From positions 3,286,001 through 3,350,000 of the forward strand of contig NZ_CP019062.1 in assembly GCF_002951615.1 (NCBI RefSeq): 64,000 nt of DNA. Direction: 5' to 3'. How positions within the stretch are numbered: position 1 is the first letter of the stretch; the number at the start of each line of letters is the position of its first letter. The notes beneath the pieces were generated by a model. It had not been told where the DNA came from. It did not search any database and worked only from the letters and a program-made list of their open reading frames with translations. Below, in pieces: positions 1 to 9,612 of the stretch. The DNA is from Rahnella sikkimica (GTDB lineage Bacteria > Pseudomonadota > Gammaproteobacteria > Enterobacterales > Enterobacteriaceae). The position numbers and the translations under genes were made by a program.

Positions 1-1
1 C

Positions 2-1936
2 TGTTGCAACGTCGCCGGTCTCGATACTCCGCACAAACGCTTCTTTAAACGCCTGATTATCGGCGGCTCGTTGTTTGCCGTCAGCAGTATTCTGATGCAG
101 GTCATGCTGGAAAACTGGCACATTCCCCTGCCGCTCATCATGTTAACGCTGGCTTTGCTGCTCGGCGTCACCGGCGAAATCAGCCCGCTGCACGCACGCT
201 TATTGCCCGGCGCGCTGGTGGCCACCATCTTTACGCTGAGTATGGTCGGTGTGAGGCCGATGTGGCAGGCACCCGCGCTGTTTGCTGCGGGTACCGCCTG
301 GTACGGGCTGTTTAACTGGGCGTGGTTCCGTATTTCCGAAGAACAGCCGATGCGCGAAACGCTCAGTCAGCTGTATTTGCAACTGGCGGATTATTTCGAA
401 GCCAAGTACAGCCTGCTGACGCAACACACCGATCCGGAAACCGCCCTTCCGCCACTGCTCAAACGCCAGCAGCAGGTTATCGATCTGATTGCGTTGCTGT
501 ATCAGCAACTGCACATGCTGCCGCAGCACGGGCATCATCATCACCACAAGCGGCTGTTCCAGCGTTTTCAGGTTGCGCTCGATTTGCAGGAACACATCAC
601 GGTCAGCCTGCATCAGCCGGAAGAAGTCCAGAAACTGGTGGAAGAAAGCCATGCCGAAGCGGTGATCCGCCGGAATGCGCAGGTAATTTCCGCCCGTCTG
701 CGCGTGATTGCGGACGATATTCTCTACCATCGCCTTTCCGAACGCTTCACCATGGCGAATGAGTTGGCAGCGCTGGAAAAAATTGCGGCGCAGAACCCGC
801 AGAATCCGGTCGGCCAGTTCTGTTATTACCATTTCAGCCGTATCGCGCGACTGCTGCGGACGCAGCGTCCGCTGTATCGCCGCGATCTGATGAACTCCCA
901 GCCGCGCCTGCCGTTCTGGCCTGCGGTAAAAAGCTATCTGTCTTTTAAATCTTCCGCCCTGCGCAATGCCGCACGTCTGGGGCTGATTCTGGCGATCGGC
1001 AGCAGCCTCGGGCTGTTCTTCAATCTGCCGAAACCCTACTGGATATTGCTGACCATCATGCTGGTCAGCCAGAACGGTTATAACGCCACGCGTGTGCGTA
1101 TCCAGCACCGTGCGCTCGGCACGCTGGCCGGTCTGCTGATTGCCGCCGGATTGCTGAAACTGGAGATGCCGGAAGGCATCACGCTGATTTGTATGCTGGT
1201 GGTGACGCTGATTTCCTACACGGTACTGCGCAAAAACTACGGGCTGGCGATGGTCGGGATGACGGTCACCGCCGTTTATACATTGCAGTTGCTGGCAATG
1301 AACGGCATCCATTTTCTGGTGCCGCGACTTATCGACACATTGATTGGCTGTGCGCTGGCCTTCGGCGGCACCATCTGGCTGTGGCCGCAATGGCAAAGTG
1401 GCCTGATGCGACAGAATGCCCATCAGGCGCTGGAAACGTATCAGAACGCCATCCGGCTTATCCTGCAGGAAAACCCTGACGCGTCGAAACTCGCGTACAC
1501 CCGGATGCAGGTCAATCAGGCGCACAACAAGCTCTTCACCTCGCTGAGCCAGGCGATGCAGGAACCGGGTTTTAACTCGCACTATCTGGCGGATATGCGT
1601 TTGTGGGTCACGCACAGTCAGTTTGTCGTTGAGCACATCAACGCGATGACGATTCTCGCCCGCGAGCATTACATGCTGCCGGAGAAGCTGGCGACGGAGT
1701 ATTTACAGACCTGCGAAATTGCGCTGCAAAGCTGTCAGCAACGGCTGCTGTACGACGGCCCCGGCAGCGAGAACAGCCTGTTTAATGCGCCGGAGCTGCA
1801 CCCTGACATGCCGCTGACCGAAATGGAGCGTCACCTGCGCAGGGTGATTTCGCATCTGAGTGTGATGCATACCATTTCGTCACTGGCGTGGAAGCAGAGG
1901 CCACACCACGGGGTCTGGCTGACGCGGCGGGCGTAA
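2..1936 (+). CDS. yhfK: YhfK/YccS-family inner-membrane protein (5' end cut)
   Basis: The frame is open from base 2, so the true start lies left of the window; about 645 codons are visible and E. coli YhfK is about 700 aa. The visible part has a run of hydrophobic segments, a long soluble middle (about residues 90-300 of the visible part), and a second hydrophobic cluster with a KNYGLAMVG motif typical of the FUSC/aromatic-acid-exporter-like YccS/YhfK family. These are inner-membrane proteins of poorly known function. A histidine cluster (HGHHHHHK, about bases 527-552) sits in the soluble part. yhfK next to argD matches E. coli order (crp-yhfK-argD). It runs convergent to argD, with a palindromic repeat between them. 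Confidence 0.9.
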   Translation, partial: CCNVAGLDTPHKRFFKRLIIGGSLFAVSSILMQVMLENWHIPLPLIMLTLALLLGVTGEISPLHARLLPGALVATIFTLSMVGVRPMWQAPALFAAGTAWYGLFNWAWFRISEEQPMRETLSQLYLQLADYFEAKYSLLTQHTDPETALPPLLKRQQQVIDLIALLYQQLHMLPQHGHHHHHKRLFQRFQVALDLQEHITVSLHQPEEVQKLVEESHAEAVIRRNAQVISARLRVIADDILYHRLSERFTMANELAALEKIAAQNPQNPVGQFCYYHFSRIARLLRTQRPLYRRDLMNSQPRLPFWPAVKSYLSFKSSALRNAARLGLILAIGSSLGLFFNLPKPYWILLTIMLVSQNGYNATRVRIQHRALGTLAGLLIAAGLLKLEMPEGITLICMLVVTLISYTVLRKNYGLAMVGMTVTAVYTLQLLAMNGIHFLVPRLIDTLIGCALAFGGTIWLWPQWQSGLMRQNAHQALETYQNAIRLILQENPDASKLAYTRMQVNQAHNKLFTSLSQAMQEPGFNSHYLADMRLWVTHSQFVVEHINAMTILAREHYMLPEKLATEYLQTCEIALQSCQQRLLYDGPGSENSLFNAPELHPDMPLTEMERHLRRVISHLSVMHTISSLAWKQRPHHGVWLTRRA

Positions 1937-1954
1937 AAGGGGAGATCCCCTTTT
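1935..1954 (+). terminator. Terminator-like hairpin at the yhfK stop codon
   Basis: AAAAGGGG, a 4-base loop, then CCCCTTTT starts inside the yhfK stop codon. It is a perfect 8-bp stem that ends in four T, so a short intrinsic terminator is likely. Confidence 0.6.
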
Positions 1955-1974
1955 ATATCCCCCGTTTAAGGGTT

Positions 1975-2607
1975 GGATCGAGAAGGTTTCGGTTTCTCAC
2001 TCGCCGTGGGGCTGGATCGAGAAGGTTTCGGTTTTTCACGCACGGTGATCACTTAATTCGCTGTGCCGAAACCGCCAAAGAGGGAGGAAAAGCGCCTCCC
2101 TCTTTGATCTCCCACGCTTTTTTCACTGCGCGCTCCGCTCGCTGGCTATGTTTCAGCCACCGCAATTATTGCCGCAAAAACTTGCCGCTGCGCGGTTCCC
2201 TAACTCGGTTTCGAGCCTTGGGTCTCGAAACACTCGCTCGGCAAGCTTTCTGAAAGCGGCCAAAGGCTATGTAATTCAAGAGAGTATTTCGTGCTGTTTT
2301 TCAAAAGGTGAGATGACGCGCTCAAAATCCAGCTGAACGGAGCGGCTTCGAGACCCGAGGCTCGAAGACCGAGTGAAGGCAGCACGAAGTGCCTGGATTT
2401 GCGCCACACGCGGGAGCGCCAGAACACGGCCATCGCCCCAGCGGCAGCGCTTGTTTGAAAAAGCGGGGAGAGCTCCAAGAGAGGGAAAGCACTTCCCTCT
2501 CTTGGTCGGTTTCGGCGTGAGCCGCTGAGCGATCACCGCACATGAAAAACCGAAATATTCTCGGTCATAGCCCTCACGGTGAGTGAGAAACCGAAATATT
2601 CTCGATC
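1975..2607. repeat. Long palindromic mosaic repeat, copy 1
   Basis: This 633-bp non-coding element lies between the convergent genes yhfK and argD. Its ends are inverted repeats: GATCGAGAA..TTTCGGTTTCTCAC at 1977-2000 and its complement at 2583-2607, with only two mismatches. Similarity between the arms continues inward for about 130 bp. The left arm carries a 26-nt motif twice (1975-2000 and 2014-2039), and the right arm carries the complementary motif twice (2543-2564 and 2583-2607). Each arm ends in a strong hairpin (2076-2106 and 2475-2505). Two inner hairpins with the core TTCGAGNCCNNGG/TCTCGAA, near 2209-2232 and 2345-2368, are inverted relative to each other. The central ~450 bp is found again at 43241-43720. 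There is no transposase. I do not recognise it as ERIC, REP/BIME or YPAL. Short ORFs inside it are not believed. Confidence 0.85.
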
Positions 2608-2649
2608 TATATATTTTTTTAAATAAAGCCGGCTGCTAAAGCCTAAACC

Positions 2650-3903
<1,254 letters not shown>

Positions 3904-3907
3904 TTAC

Positions 3908-3975
3908 GATGAACTGGAATTCACAGCCGCAATGGATGTGAAAATATAATCACAAAATATGCATAAAAAATCACA
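3908..3975 (-). promoter_or_regulatory. ArgR operator: three ARG boxes upstream of argD
   Basis: Two 18-bp ARG boxes (3937-3954 and 3958-3975) are separated by exactly 3 bp, the classical arrangement for the ArgR hexamer. Each matches 12 of 14 informative positions of TGAATWWWWATTCA (TGTGAAAATATAATCACA and TATGCATAAAAAATCACA). A third, weaker box lies at 3908-3925 (TGAACTGGAATTCA core, 11 of 14). They sit 40-110 bp upstream of the argD ATG, so arginine repression of argD is expected. Confidence 0.8.
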
Positions 3976-4034
3976 CACAGGCAAACAGAAATCGTTCCTG
4001 TCGCGTAAGTAATTTTTATCGGGCAACTAAGTGT

Positions 4035-4612
<578 letters not shown>

Positions 4613-4616
4613 GGAT

Positions 4617-4643
4617 CCCGGTAAAGTCGAAAAATTTACCGGG
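4617..4643 (-). promoter_or_regulatory. Hairpin next to the pabA start codon
   Basis: CCCGGTAAA, 9 bases, TTTACCGGG: a perfect 9-bp inverted repeat whose 3' arm ends 6 nt before the pabA ATG. The only purine-rich ribosome-site candidate (CCGGGA) is inside that arm. Confidence 0.6.
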
Positions 4644-4709
4644 CAATTCTACGCATTTTTACGTGCGTGCTTCATAATTTTGTCGATCTGTTTTCCTGAA
4701 CAGCGCGGC

Positions 4710-4736
4710 AAAAAAAGGACGCCTTGTCCGGCGTCC
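4710..4736 (-). terminator. Intrinsic terminator of the DUF4432 gene
   Basis: GGACGCC, 6 bases, GGCGTCC on the minus strand, followed by seven T (the A run 4710-4716 on the plus strand). It lies 28 bp after the stop codon of the gene at 4764. Confidence 0.8.
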
Positions 4737-4763
4737 TCAATACTGATTGTGCAACGGCAACGA

Positions 4764-5969
4764 TTACTCAACGGCAATCGGTTGATCGCTGACCTCGGTT
4801 TTGTGTTCGCCCTGCAACGTTTTTACCCTTTGCTCGAGCTGTTGAACCGCTTTTGCATCCGGCAGCAGCGAGTATTTCAGCTCAAACACGGTGCTCTGGC
4901 CGGGTTGCAGCTGTTTCACACGGCCCTGTTTACGCTCAATCGTCACAGGGTACGCGTAGTTAGTGCCCGGTTCGATGCCGGTCACATAGCCTTGTTTCAG
5001 GGTGTCGGTGTTTTTCCACAGCGTCAGCAGCGGGAGCTGATGCGTGTCGAACTCAATCGACGCGCCTTTATCACCGGCTTTGTTGACGACGCCCGCGATG
5101 GTTTTGCCCTGCGCATCCGCCAGCGGAACCATGTTGAAGACCATTTCATCGAAGCCTTTGGTTGGCCCGGCGTAAGTCTGCCAGTCGCTCAGGCCTTTTT
5201 TGGCGTAATCGTTGAACGGCGAAATGGATTTCAGTGGTGCGATAAAGCGCGCGCCCTGTTCGAGGATCGGCTGACCAAAGTTGCTGTGATAAATAATCTG
5301 GTAGTCGTGCGGATAATCAGACTGGTTAGTCAGCTGGTCGTGAATAGTCCACGACTGGCTGCCCGGCACGTAACGCAGCTCAGTCCAGGTTTCCAGTTTG
5401 GCTTTCTTGAAAGTGTCTTCTTTCAGCAGCCCGCGCACGGTGATTTCGTACGGTGCTTTTTCTGCAATCTCGACCACCACTTTCGAGGCTGGCGTGTTGC
5501 CTGCGCGGCCATGCAGCGTGTAAATCATGCCGTCAGCGGTCACCGGATGGCCGGTCCATTCAAAGCCGCAGCGCACCATCATTTCGTTGAAGCCTTCCAG
5601 CCAGCCCACGCCGTTGCGGCTTTCCAGATTGATGTACGCCGGATTCACCACTTCCTGCACCGGCGAATCCCAGCCTAGCCGGATGTTATCGCCGGTCACA
5701 TGCAGTAAATCCATGCCGCGCGTCGGGCTAAGAGCGATGGTCAGCCCTTTGCTGGTGATCGTAATGACTTTAGAGCCTTCCTGTTTACCGCCGTGTAAGA
5801 CTTTTTGTTCGATGCTGAAATCTGCACCGGCGATATTCAGCTTTTTGCTGTCAGTTTTCCAATTTCCCAGTTCAGTACCGGCTTCAGCATCCGTCAGCAC
5901 GATAGTTTGTGCAGCGGCCTGCCACGAAAAAAGCCCCATGACGATCCCGGTTACGAGTAATTTTTTCAC
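4764..5969 (-). CDS. Secreted DUF4432 (aldose-1-epimerase-like) protein
   Basis: The protein resembles DUF4432 proteins of the galactose-mutarotase superfamily. Recognisable parts are the SPTRGMDLL and GWDSPVQEVVNPA segments, GVGWLEGFNEMMVRCG, and LHGRAGNTPAS, in family order. I use the GTG at 5969 rather than the GTG at 5975, because the AAGGAG ribosome site directly abuts the latter and is well spaced from the former. That gives 401 aa with a clear signal peptide (MKKLLVTGIVMGLFSWQAAA), so a periplasmic location is expected. The last ~40 residues look helical. The substrate is unknown; binding or anomer exchange of a sugar is inferred from the fold only. It is a single gene with its own terminator and a 17-bp palindrome upstream. 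Confidence 0.8.
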   Translation of the reverse strand: MKKLLVTGIVMGLFSWQAAAQTIVLTDAEAGTELGNWKTDSKKLNIAGADFSIEQKVLHGGKQEGSKVITITSKGLTIALSPTRGMDLLHVTGDNIRLGWDSPVQEVVNPAYINLESRNGVGWLEGFNEMMVRCGFEWTGHPVTADGMIYTLHGRAGNTPASKVVVEIAEKAPYEITVRGLLKEDTFKKAKLETWTELRYVPGSQSWTIHDQLTNQSDYPHDYQIIYHSNFGQPILEQGARFIAPLKSISPFNDYAKKGLSDWQTYAGPTKGFDEMVFNMVPLADAQGKTIAGVVNKAGDKGASIEFDTHQLPLLTLWKNTDTLKQGYVTGIEPGTNYAYPVTIERKQGRVKQLQPGQSTVFELKYSLLPDAKAVQQLEQRVKTLQGEHKTEVSDQPIAVE

Positions 5970-6061
5970 ATCCACTCCTTTTTGCTGAATTGATTTAGCC
6001 CAAAAGCAATTCAGCCTACAAATCCCGCAGAGCGAAAAACGTGACAGCCTTCACCTTGATC

Positions 6062-6078
6062 GGTTTTGCAGCAAAACC
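6062..6078. promoter_or_regulatory. 17-bp perfect palindrome, candidate operator
   Basis: GGTTTTGCAGCAAAACC lies about 93 bp upstream of the DUF4432 gene start. A second imperfect pair (TGTAAC, 7 bp, GTTACA) follows at 6115-6133. The size and symmetry suit a dimeric repressor, but no regulator is adjacent. Confidence 0.45.
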
Positions 6079-6166
6079 ACCGTTCACAACGTGCTCAGGG
6101 TGGCAAAAAAGGGATGTAACGGATGTTGTTACAGGAAATAGTGAGAAGTCAGGCAGGTAAAGCACA

Positions 6167-6194
6167 CCCAAAGCTGATGCGTTTCAGCTTTGGG
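6167..6194 (-). terminator. Hairpin after yjgR
   Basis: CCCAAAGCTGA, 6 bases, TCAGCTTTGGG: a perfect 11-bp stem 16 bp after the yjgR stop codon. It has no T run on either side, so it may be a weak or Rho-assisted terminator or a 3' stabiliser. Confidence 0.55.
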
Positions 6195-6209
6195 GCTGAG
6201 CAGAAGGAA

Positions 6210-7733
6210 TTACTTTTTGCGGCCCCCCATAATGGAACCCAGAACGCCGCGCAGAATTTGCCGCCCTAAATCGCGGGCCATACTTTTGGCGGCAACCTGC
6301 ACCACGCCGTCGCGTTTTCCGCCACGCGGGCCGGCGCTGCCAAACAGGATTTCATTGAGGCCGCCCATCAGGCCGCCGCCGGATCCGGTTTCAGCCGCAG
6401 GTTTAGCCGCGCCCGCAGATTGCGGCGCTGCCACGGTGCCAAAGCCCTGTGCGGTGATTTTTTCATACGCAGATTCACGATCCACGCTGTCTTCGTAGCG
6501 GCCATACAGCGGCGACTGATTGATGGCTTTATTGCGCTCATCATCTGCCAGCATGCCCATTTTCGATTCCGGGGCGATGACCATCGCGCGCAGCACAATT
6601 TCCGGCCGCCCTTTTTCGTCGAGGAAAGACACCAGCGCTTCGCCGACGCCCAGCTCGCTGATCGCCGTTTCCGCGTCAAACGCCGGATTCGCGCGCATAG
6701 TCTGCGCCGCGGCTTTCACCGCTTTCTGGTCACGCGGCGTAAAGGCGCGCAAGGCGTGCTGAACCCGGTTGCCAAGCTGCCCGAGCACGCTGTCGGGAAT
6801 ATCCAGCGGGTTCTGCGTGACGAAGTAAATTCCGACGCCTTTGGAACGGATGAGACGCACCACCTGTTCGATTTTCGTCAGCAACGCTTCAGGCGCGTCG
6901 TTGAACAGCAGATGCGCTTCGTCAAAGAAGAACACCAGCTTCGGCTGTTCCGGGTCGCCCACTTCCGGCAAATGTTCAAACAGCTCTGCCAGCAGCCAGA
7001 GCAGGAAAACAGAATAGAGTTTGGGCTGGTTAATCAGCTTATCCGCGGCCAGCAGGTTAATCATCCCGTGACCATTTTTATCGGTGCGCATCAGGTCGTT
7101 GATATCCAGCATCGGCTCGCCGAAGAACTGATTCGCGCCCTGCCCTTCGAGCGTCAGCAGGCCACGCTGAATCGCCCCGATGGACGCCGTGGAAATGTTG
7201 CCGTACTGCGTCTGGAACTGCCTGGCGTTTTCGCCGGTAAACTGCACCATCGCGCGCAAATCTTTCATGTCGAGCAGCAAAAGTCCGTTGTCATCGGCAA
7301 TCTTGAAAACCAGCTGCAACACGCCGCTTTGCACGTCGTTGAGATCCAGCAACCGCGCCAGTAATAACGGCCCGAGATCGGAAATCGTCGCGCGAATGGG
7401 ATGGCCTTTTTCACCGAAAATATCCCACGGGATAATGCTGCACGCCTGCGGCTGCCAGTCGGTGACGCCGATATTTTTCAGGCGCGCGGCGAGTTTTTCC
7501 GACGGCACGCCTGACGCGCCAATCCCCGATAAATCCCCTTTCACATCGGCCAGAAAAACCGGAATGCCGATACGCGAAAACTGTTCAGCCATGCGTTGCA
7601 GCGTGACCGTTTTGCCGGTGCCGGTCGCGCCGGTAATTAATCCATGCCGGTTCGCCAGCGCAGGCAGGATCACCAGATCCTGAACCGGTTTACCTTCACT
7701 CATCGCTTTTGCAATCAGACGGGGTTCGCTCAT
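6210..7733 (-). CDS. yjgR: YjgR, HerA-like (DUF853) ATPase
   Basis: P-loop ATPase of the HerA/FtsK class with DUF853, 507 aa. Walker A GATGTGKT is at residues 35-42 and Walker B-like [12 protein letters not shown] is near 270. The C-terminal third ends in a glycine-rich low-complexity stretch ([17 protein letters not shown]) and a basic tail, as in E. coli YjgR. The cellular role of YjgR is not established; the family suggests DNA- or membrane-linked translocase activity. The ATG has a good AAGGAA site. In E. coli yjgR lies far from here (near 96 min), so its place beside ppiA is a rearrangement or insertion. Confidence 0.92.
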   Translation of the reverse strand: MSEPRLIAKAMSEGKPVQDLVILPALANRHGLITGATGTGKTVTLQRMAEQFSRIGIPVFLADVKGDLSGIGASGVPSEKLAARLKNIGVTDWQPQACSIIPWDIFGEKGHPIRATISDLGPLLLARLLDLNDVQSGVLQLVFKIADDNGLLLLDMKDLRAMVQFTGENARQFQTQYGNISTASIGAIQRGLLTLEGQGANQFFGEPMLDINDLMRTDKNGHGMINLLAADKLINQPKLYSVFLLWLLAELFEHLPEVGDPEQPKLVFFFDEAHLLFNDAPEALLTKIEQVVRLIRSKGVGIYFVTQNPLDIPDSVLGQLGNRVQHALRAFTPRDQKAVKAAAQTMRANPAFDAETAISELGVGEALVSFLDEKGRPEIVLRAMVIAPESKMGMLADDERNKAINQSPLYGRYEDSVDRESAYEKITAQGFGTVAAPQSAGAAKPAAETGSGGGLMGGLNEILFGSAGPRGGKRDGVVQVAAKSMARDLGRQILRGVLGSIMGGRKK

Positions 7734-7828
7734 TTCATTTTCCTTGAAAGTGGGACGCGGGAACGTTTATCAAAACCGGATAAGTCAAAACAGGCCGGAC
7801 TCAATTAAAGTTGAGAGCATTAGCCAGA

Positions 7829-7856
7829 GTTTCATGTAACAAAACAACATGTGGTC
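7829..7856. promoter_or_regulatory. Operator 1 of the GH91 sugar locus
   Basis: This contains the dyad CATGTAACAAAACAACATG (7833-7851). The 28-bp block matches the block upstream of the lacI-type gene (12132-12159, opposite strand) at 26 of 28 positions. It lies about 245 bp upstream of the GPH transporter ATG, so it is the likely binding site of the LacI-family protein encoded at 11051. Confidence 0.75.
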
Positions 7857-7865
7857 TGGCTTACA
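7850..7865 (+). promoter_or_regulatory. Candidate CRP site
   Basis: TGTGG, 6 bp, TTACA matches 8 of 10 positions of TGTGA-N6-TCACA and overlaps the right end of operator 1. An AT-rich -10-like stretch (ATAAATTATA, 7881-7890) lies at a suitable distance downstream. Catabolite control is expected for a sugar locus. Confidence 0.4.
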
Positions 7866-8101
7866 CTTTTAGCTTCGTTCATAAATTATAGTAAGTCCCA
7901 CGGTCAGAACGACATATTTAATCTTCATGGTTTCAATGAAAGACCTCACAATTAACAGAGTTTTTGGCGCCCTCGTATTGCGCGTTCTGAATAATCCTAA
8001 AACGTTGCGGGATAAATAATATTCCCTTCTTTCACTTCGTCAGCACTGGCTGGAATCGCCATTGCTTTGTATTCATGTCTGCGCAATAACAAGGTGTATA
8101 T

Positions 8102-9535
8102 ATGTCTGTAACCACAATGGAAAATAAAAGCGCTTACGAAAAACTGAGCCGTAAAGAAAAGATCGGTTACGGTATGGGCGATGCTGGCTCATGTATGATC
8201 TGGAGTGTACTGGCTCTTTACCTGACATGGTTTTACACCGATGTGTATGGCTTAGATCCCGCCATCGTTGGCACCTTATTTCTGGTCATCCGTGTATTCG
8301 ACGCCTTCAGCGATCCGATTATGGGCGCTATTTGCGATCGCACCAAAACCCGCTGGGGTAAATTTCGCCCGTGGTTGTTGTGGATGGCCGTACCCTTTGG
8401 TCTGGGCGCAGTCTTAATGTTCACCACGCCTGACCTGAGCATGAACGGGAAAATCATGTATGCCTGGGTCACTTATCTGATCATGTCGTTAATCTATACG
8501 GCGATCAATATTCCGTATTGCTCGGTGGCGGGCGTCATTACGCTGAACCAGAAAGAACGCATGGGCTGCCTGTCCTGGCGTTTCTTCCTTAACGGCCTGG
8601 CAACTCTCATCATCTCCTGTTCTATTTTGCCTCTGACCGACTGGCTGGGTAATGGCAACAGGGCATCGGGTTTTCAGATGACGATGATGATTATGGGAGG
8701 CGCGGCGACCCTCATGTTCCTGTTCTGCTTCGCCAGTATTAAGGAACGCGTGGTTTCAATTAAAGCTAACGATTCATTAAAACGAGACCTGAAAGACATT
8801 GCGAAAAATGATCAGTGGCTACTGATGATTTCAATCACCTTCCTTAACGTCTTTCCGGCATTTATTCGCGGTGCGGTCACCATTTATTACGCCACTTATG
8901 TGATGCACGCTTCTGTAGGGTTTATTACCTTTTTCATGGCGCTGGGTGTCGCCTGCAATATGGCAGGGAGCGTAATTGCTAAGCCACTGACCGATCGTTT
9001 CGATAAAATTAAGTTATTCCGTGTCATCAATATTATTCTCGGGATTCTGTCGTTCGCATTATGGTTTGTCGACCCTTCATCGTTGACGCCGCTGTTAGCC
9101 CTGTTTATCGTCATTAATATTCTCCATTTAATTCAGTCAGGCCCAATACTGTGGGCCATGATGTCCGACGTTGATGACTACGGTGACTGGAAATTTGGCA
9201 AACGTCTGACCGGTATTTCCTTCGCAGGCAATCTCTTCATGTTAAAAATGGGGCTGGCGGTGGCGGGTGCCATTGTCGCCTGGATATTATCCTATACCGG
9301 CTATGTCGCGAATAAACCTGAACAAAACCCACAGACGATTCAGGGCATTATTATGATGTTCTCATTACTGCCAATGGTGAGCTATTTCATCAGCGCGTAT
9401 GTGGTGCGTTACTTCAAGCTCAATAATACCTTCCTTGAGAAGATTAAAGTCGATCTCGCCAAACGCGAACTGGAGAACGGCCACGCGCAGTCACTAAAGC
9501 AAAGTGATACCTCAGTGATTCAACCCACGCATTGA
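8102..9535 (+). CDS. GPH-family sugar:cation symporter (MelB-like)
   Basis: Twelve-helix MFS carrier of the glycoside-pentoside-hexuronide family, 477 aa. The MelB-type cation/sugar motif is present near the N-terminus: Asp67 and Asp71 in the helix DAFSDPIMG, followed by a basic loop (CDRTKTRWGKFRP). The loop MMSDVDDYGDWKFGKR is the second GPH hallmark. It probably imports a disaccharide with H+ or Na+ across the inner membrane. It is the first gene of an operon with the GH91 enzyme, and operator 1 lies upstream. A divergent promoter region of 368 bp separates it from yjgR. The exact substrate cannot be read from the sequence; difructose anhydride is inferred from the neighbour. Confidence 0.9.
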   Translation: MSVTTMENKSAYEKLSRKEKIGYGMGDAGSCMIWSVLALYLTWFYTDVYGLDPAIVGTLFLVIRVFDAFSDPIMGAICDRTKTRWGKFRPWLLWMAVPFGLGAVLMFTTPDLSMNGKIMYAWVTYLIMSLIYTAINIPYCSVAGVITLNQKERMGCLSWRFFLNGLATLIISCSILPLTDWLGNGNRASGFQMTMMIMGGAATLMFLFCFASIKERVVSIKANDSLKRDLKDIAKNDQWLLMISITFLNVFPAFIRGAVTIYYATYVMHASVGFITFFMALGVACNMAGSVIAKPLTDRFDKIKLFRVINIILGILSFALWFVDPSSLTPLLALFIVINILHLIQSGPILWAMMSDVDDYGDWKFGKRLTGISFAGNLFMLKMGLAVAGAIVAWILSYTGYVANKPEQNPQTIQGIIMMFSLLPMVSYFISAYVVRYFKLNNTFLEKIKVDLAKRELENGHAQSLKQSDTSVIQPTH

Positions 9536-9553
9536 TTGGTGAATAAACGAAAC

Positions 9554-9575
9554 GCAGCCCGCATTTTCGGGCTGC
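9554..9575 (+). terminator. Intercistronic hairpin between symporter and GH91 gene
   Basis: GCAGCCCG, 6 bases, CGGGCTGC, then a T-rich but interrupted tail. It lies between two genes of one operon, so it may lower expression of the second gene or protect the upstream message rather than end transcription fully. Confidence 0.55.
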
Positions 9576-9612
9576 ACTCGCTTTCCTATTTTTGTTACAG
9601 GAACTTTTATTT

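Noticed and set aside
200..1669. Long minus-strand open frame inside yhfK
   Set aside because: It mirrors a real gene; the translation is rich in Gln/Arg/His, as expected for antisense reading of a GC-rich gene.
1888..2543. Short open frames within the palindromic repeat on both strands
   Set aside because: The frames do not survive in copy 2 at 43241-43720, and the palindromic layout explains the sequence better.
1975..2607. Insertion sequence or MITE with an identified parent
   Set aside because: Terminal inverted repeats exist, but no transposase, parent element or target duplication is visible, so it is left as a repeat of unknown mobility.
9592..9612. N-terminal extension of the GH91 protein from TTG (MLQELLF)
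   Set aside because: The ribosome site AGGAA lies inside it and suits ATG 9613; the seven extra residues do not form a signal peptide.
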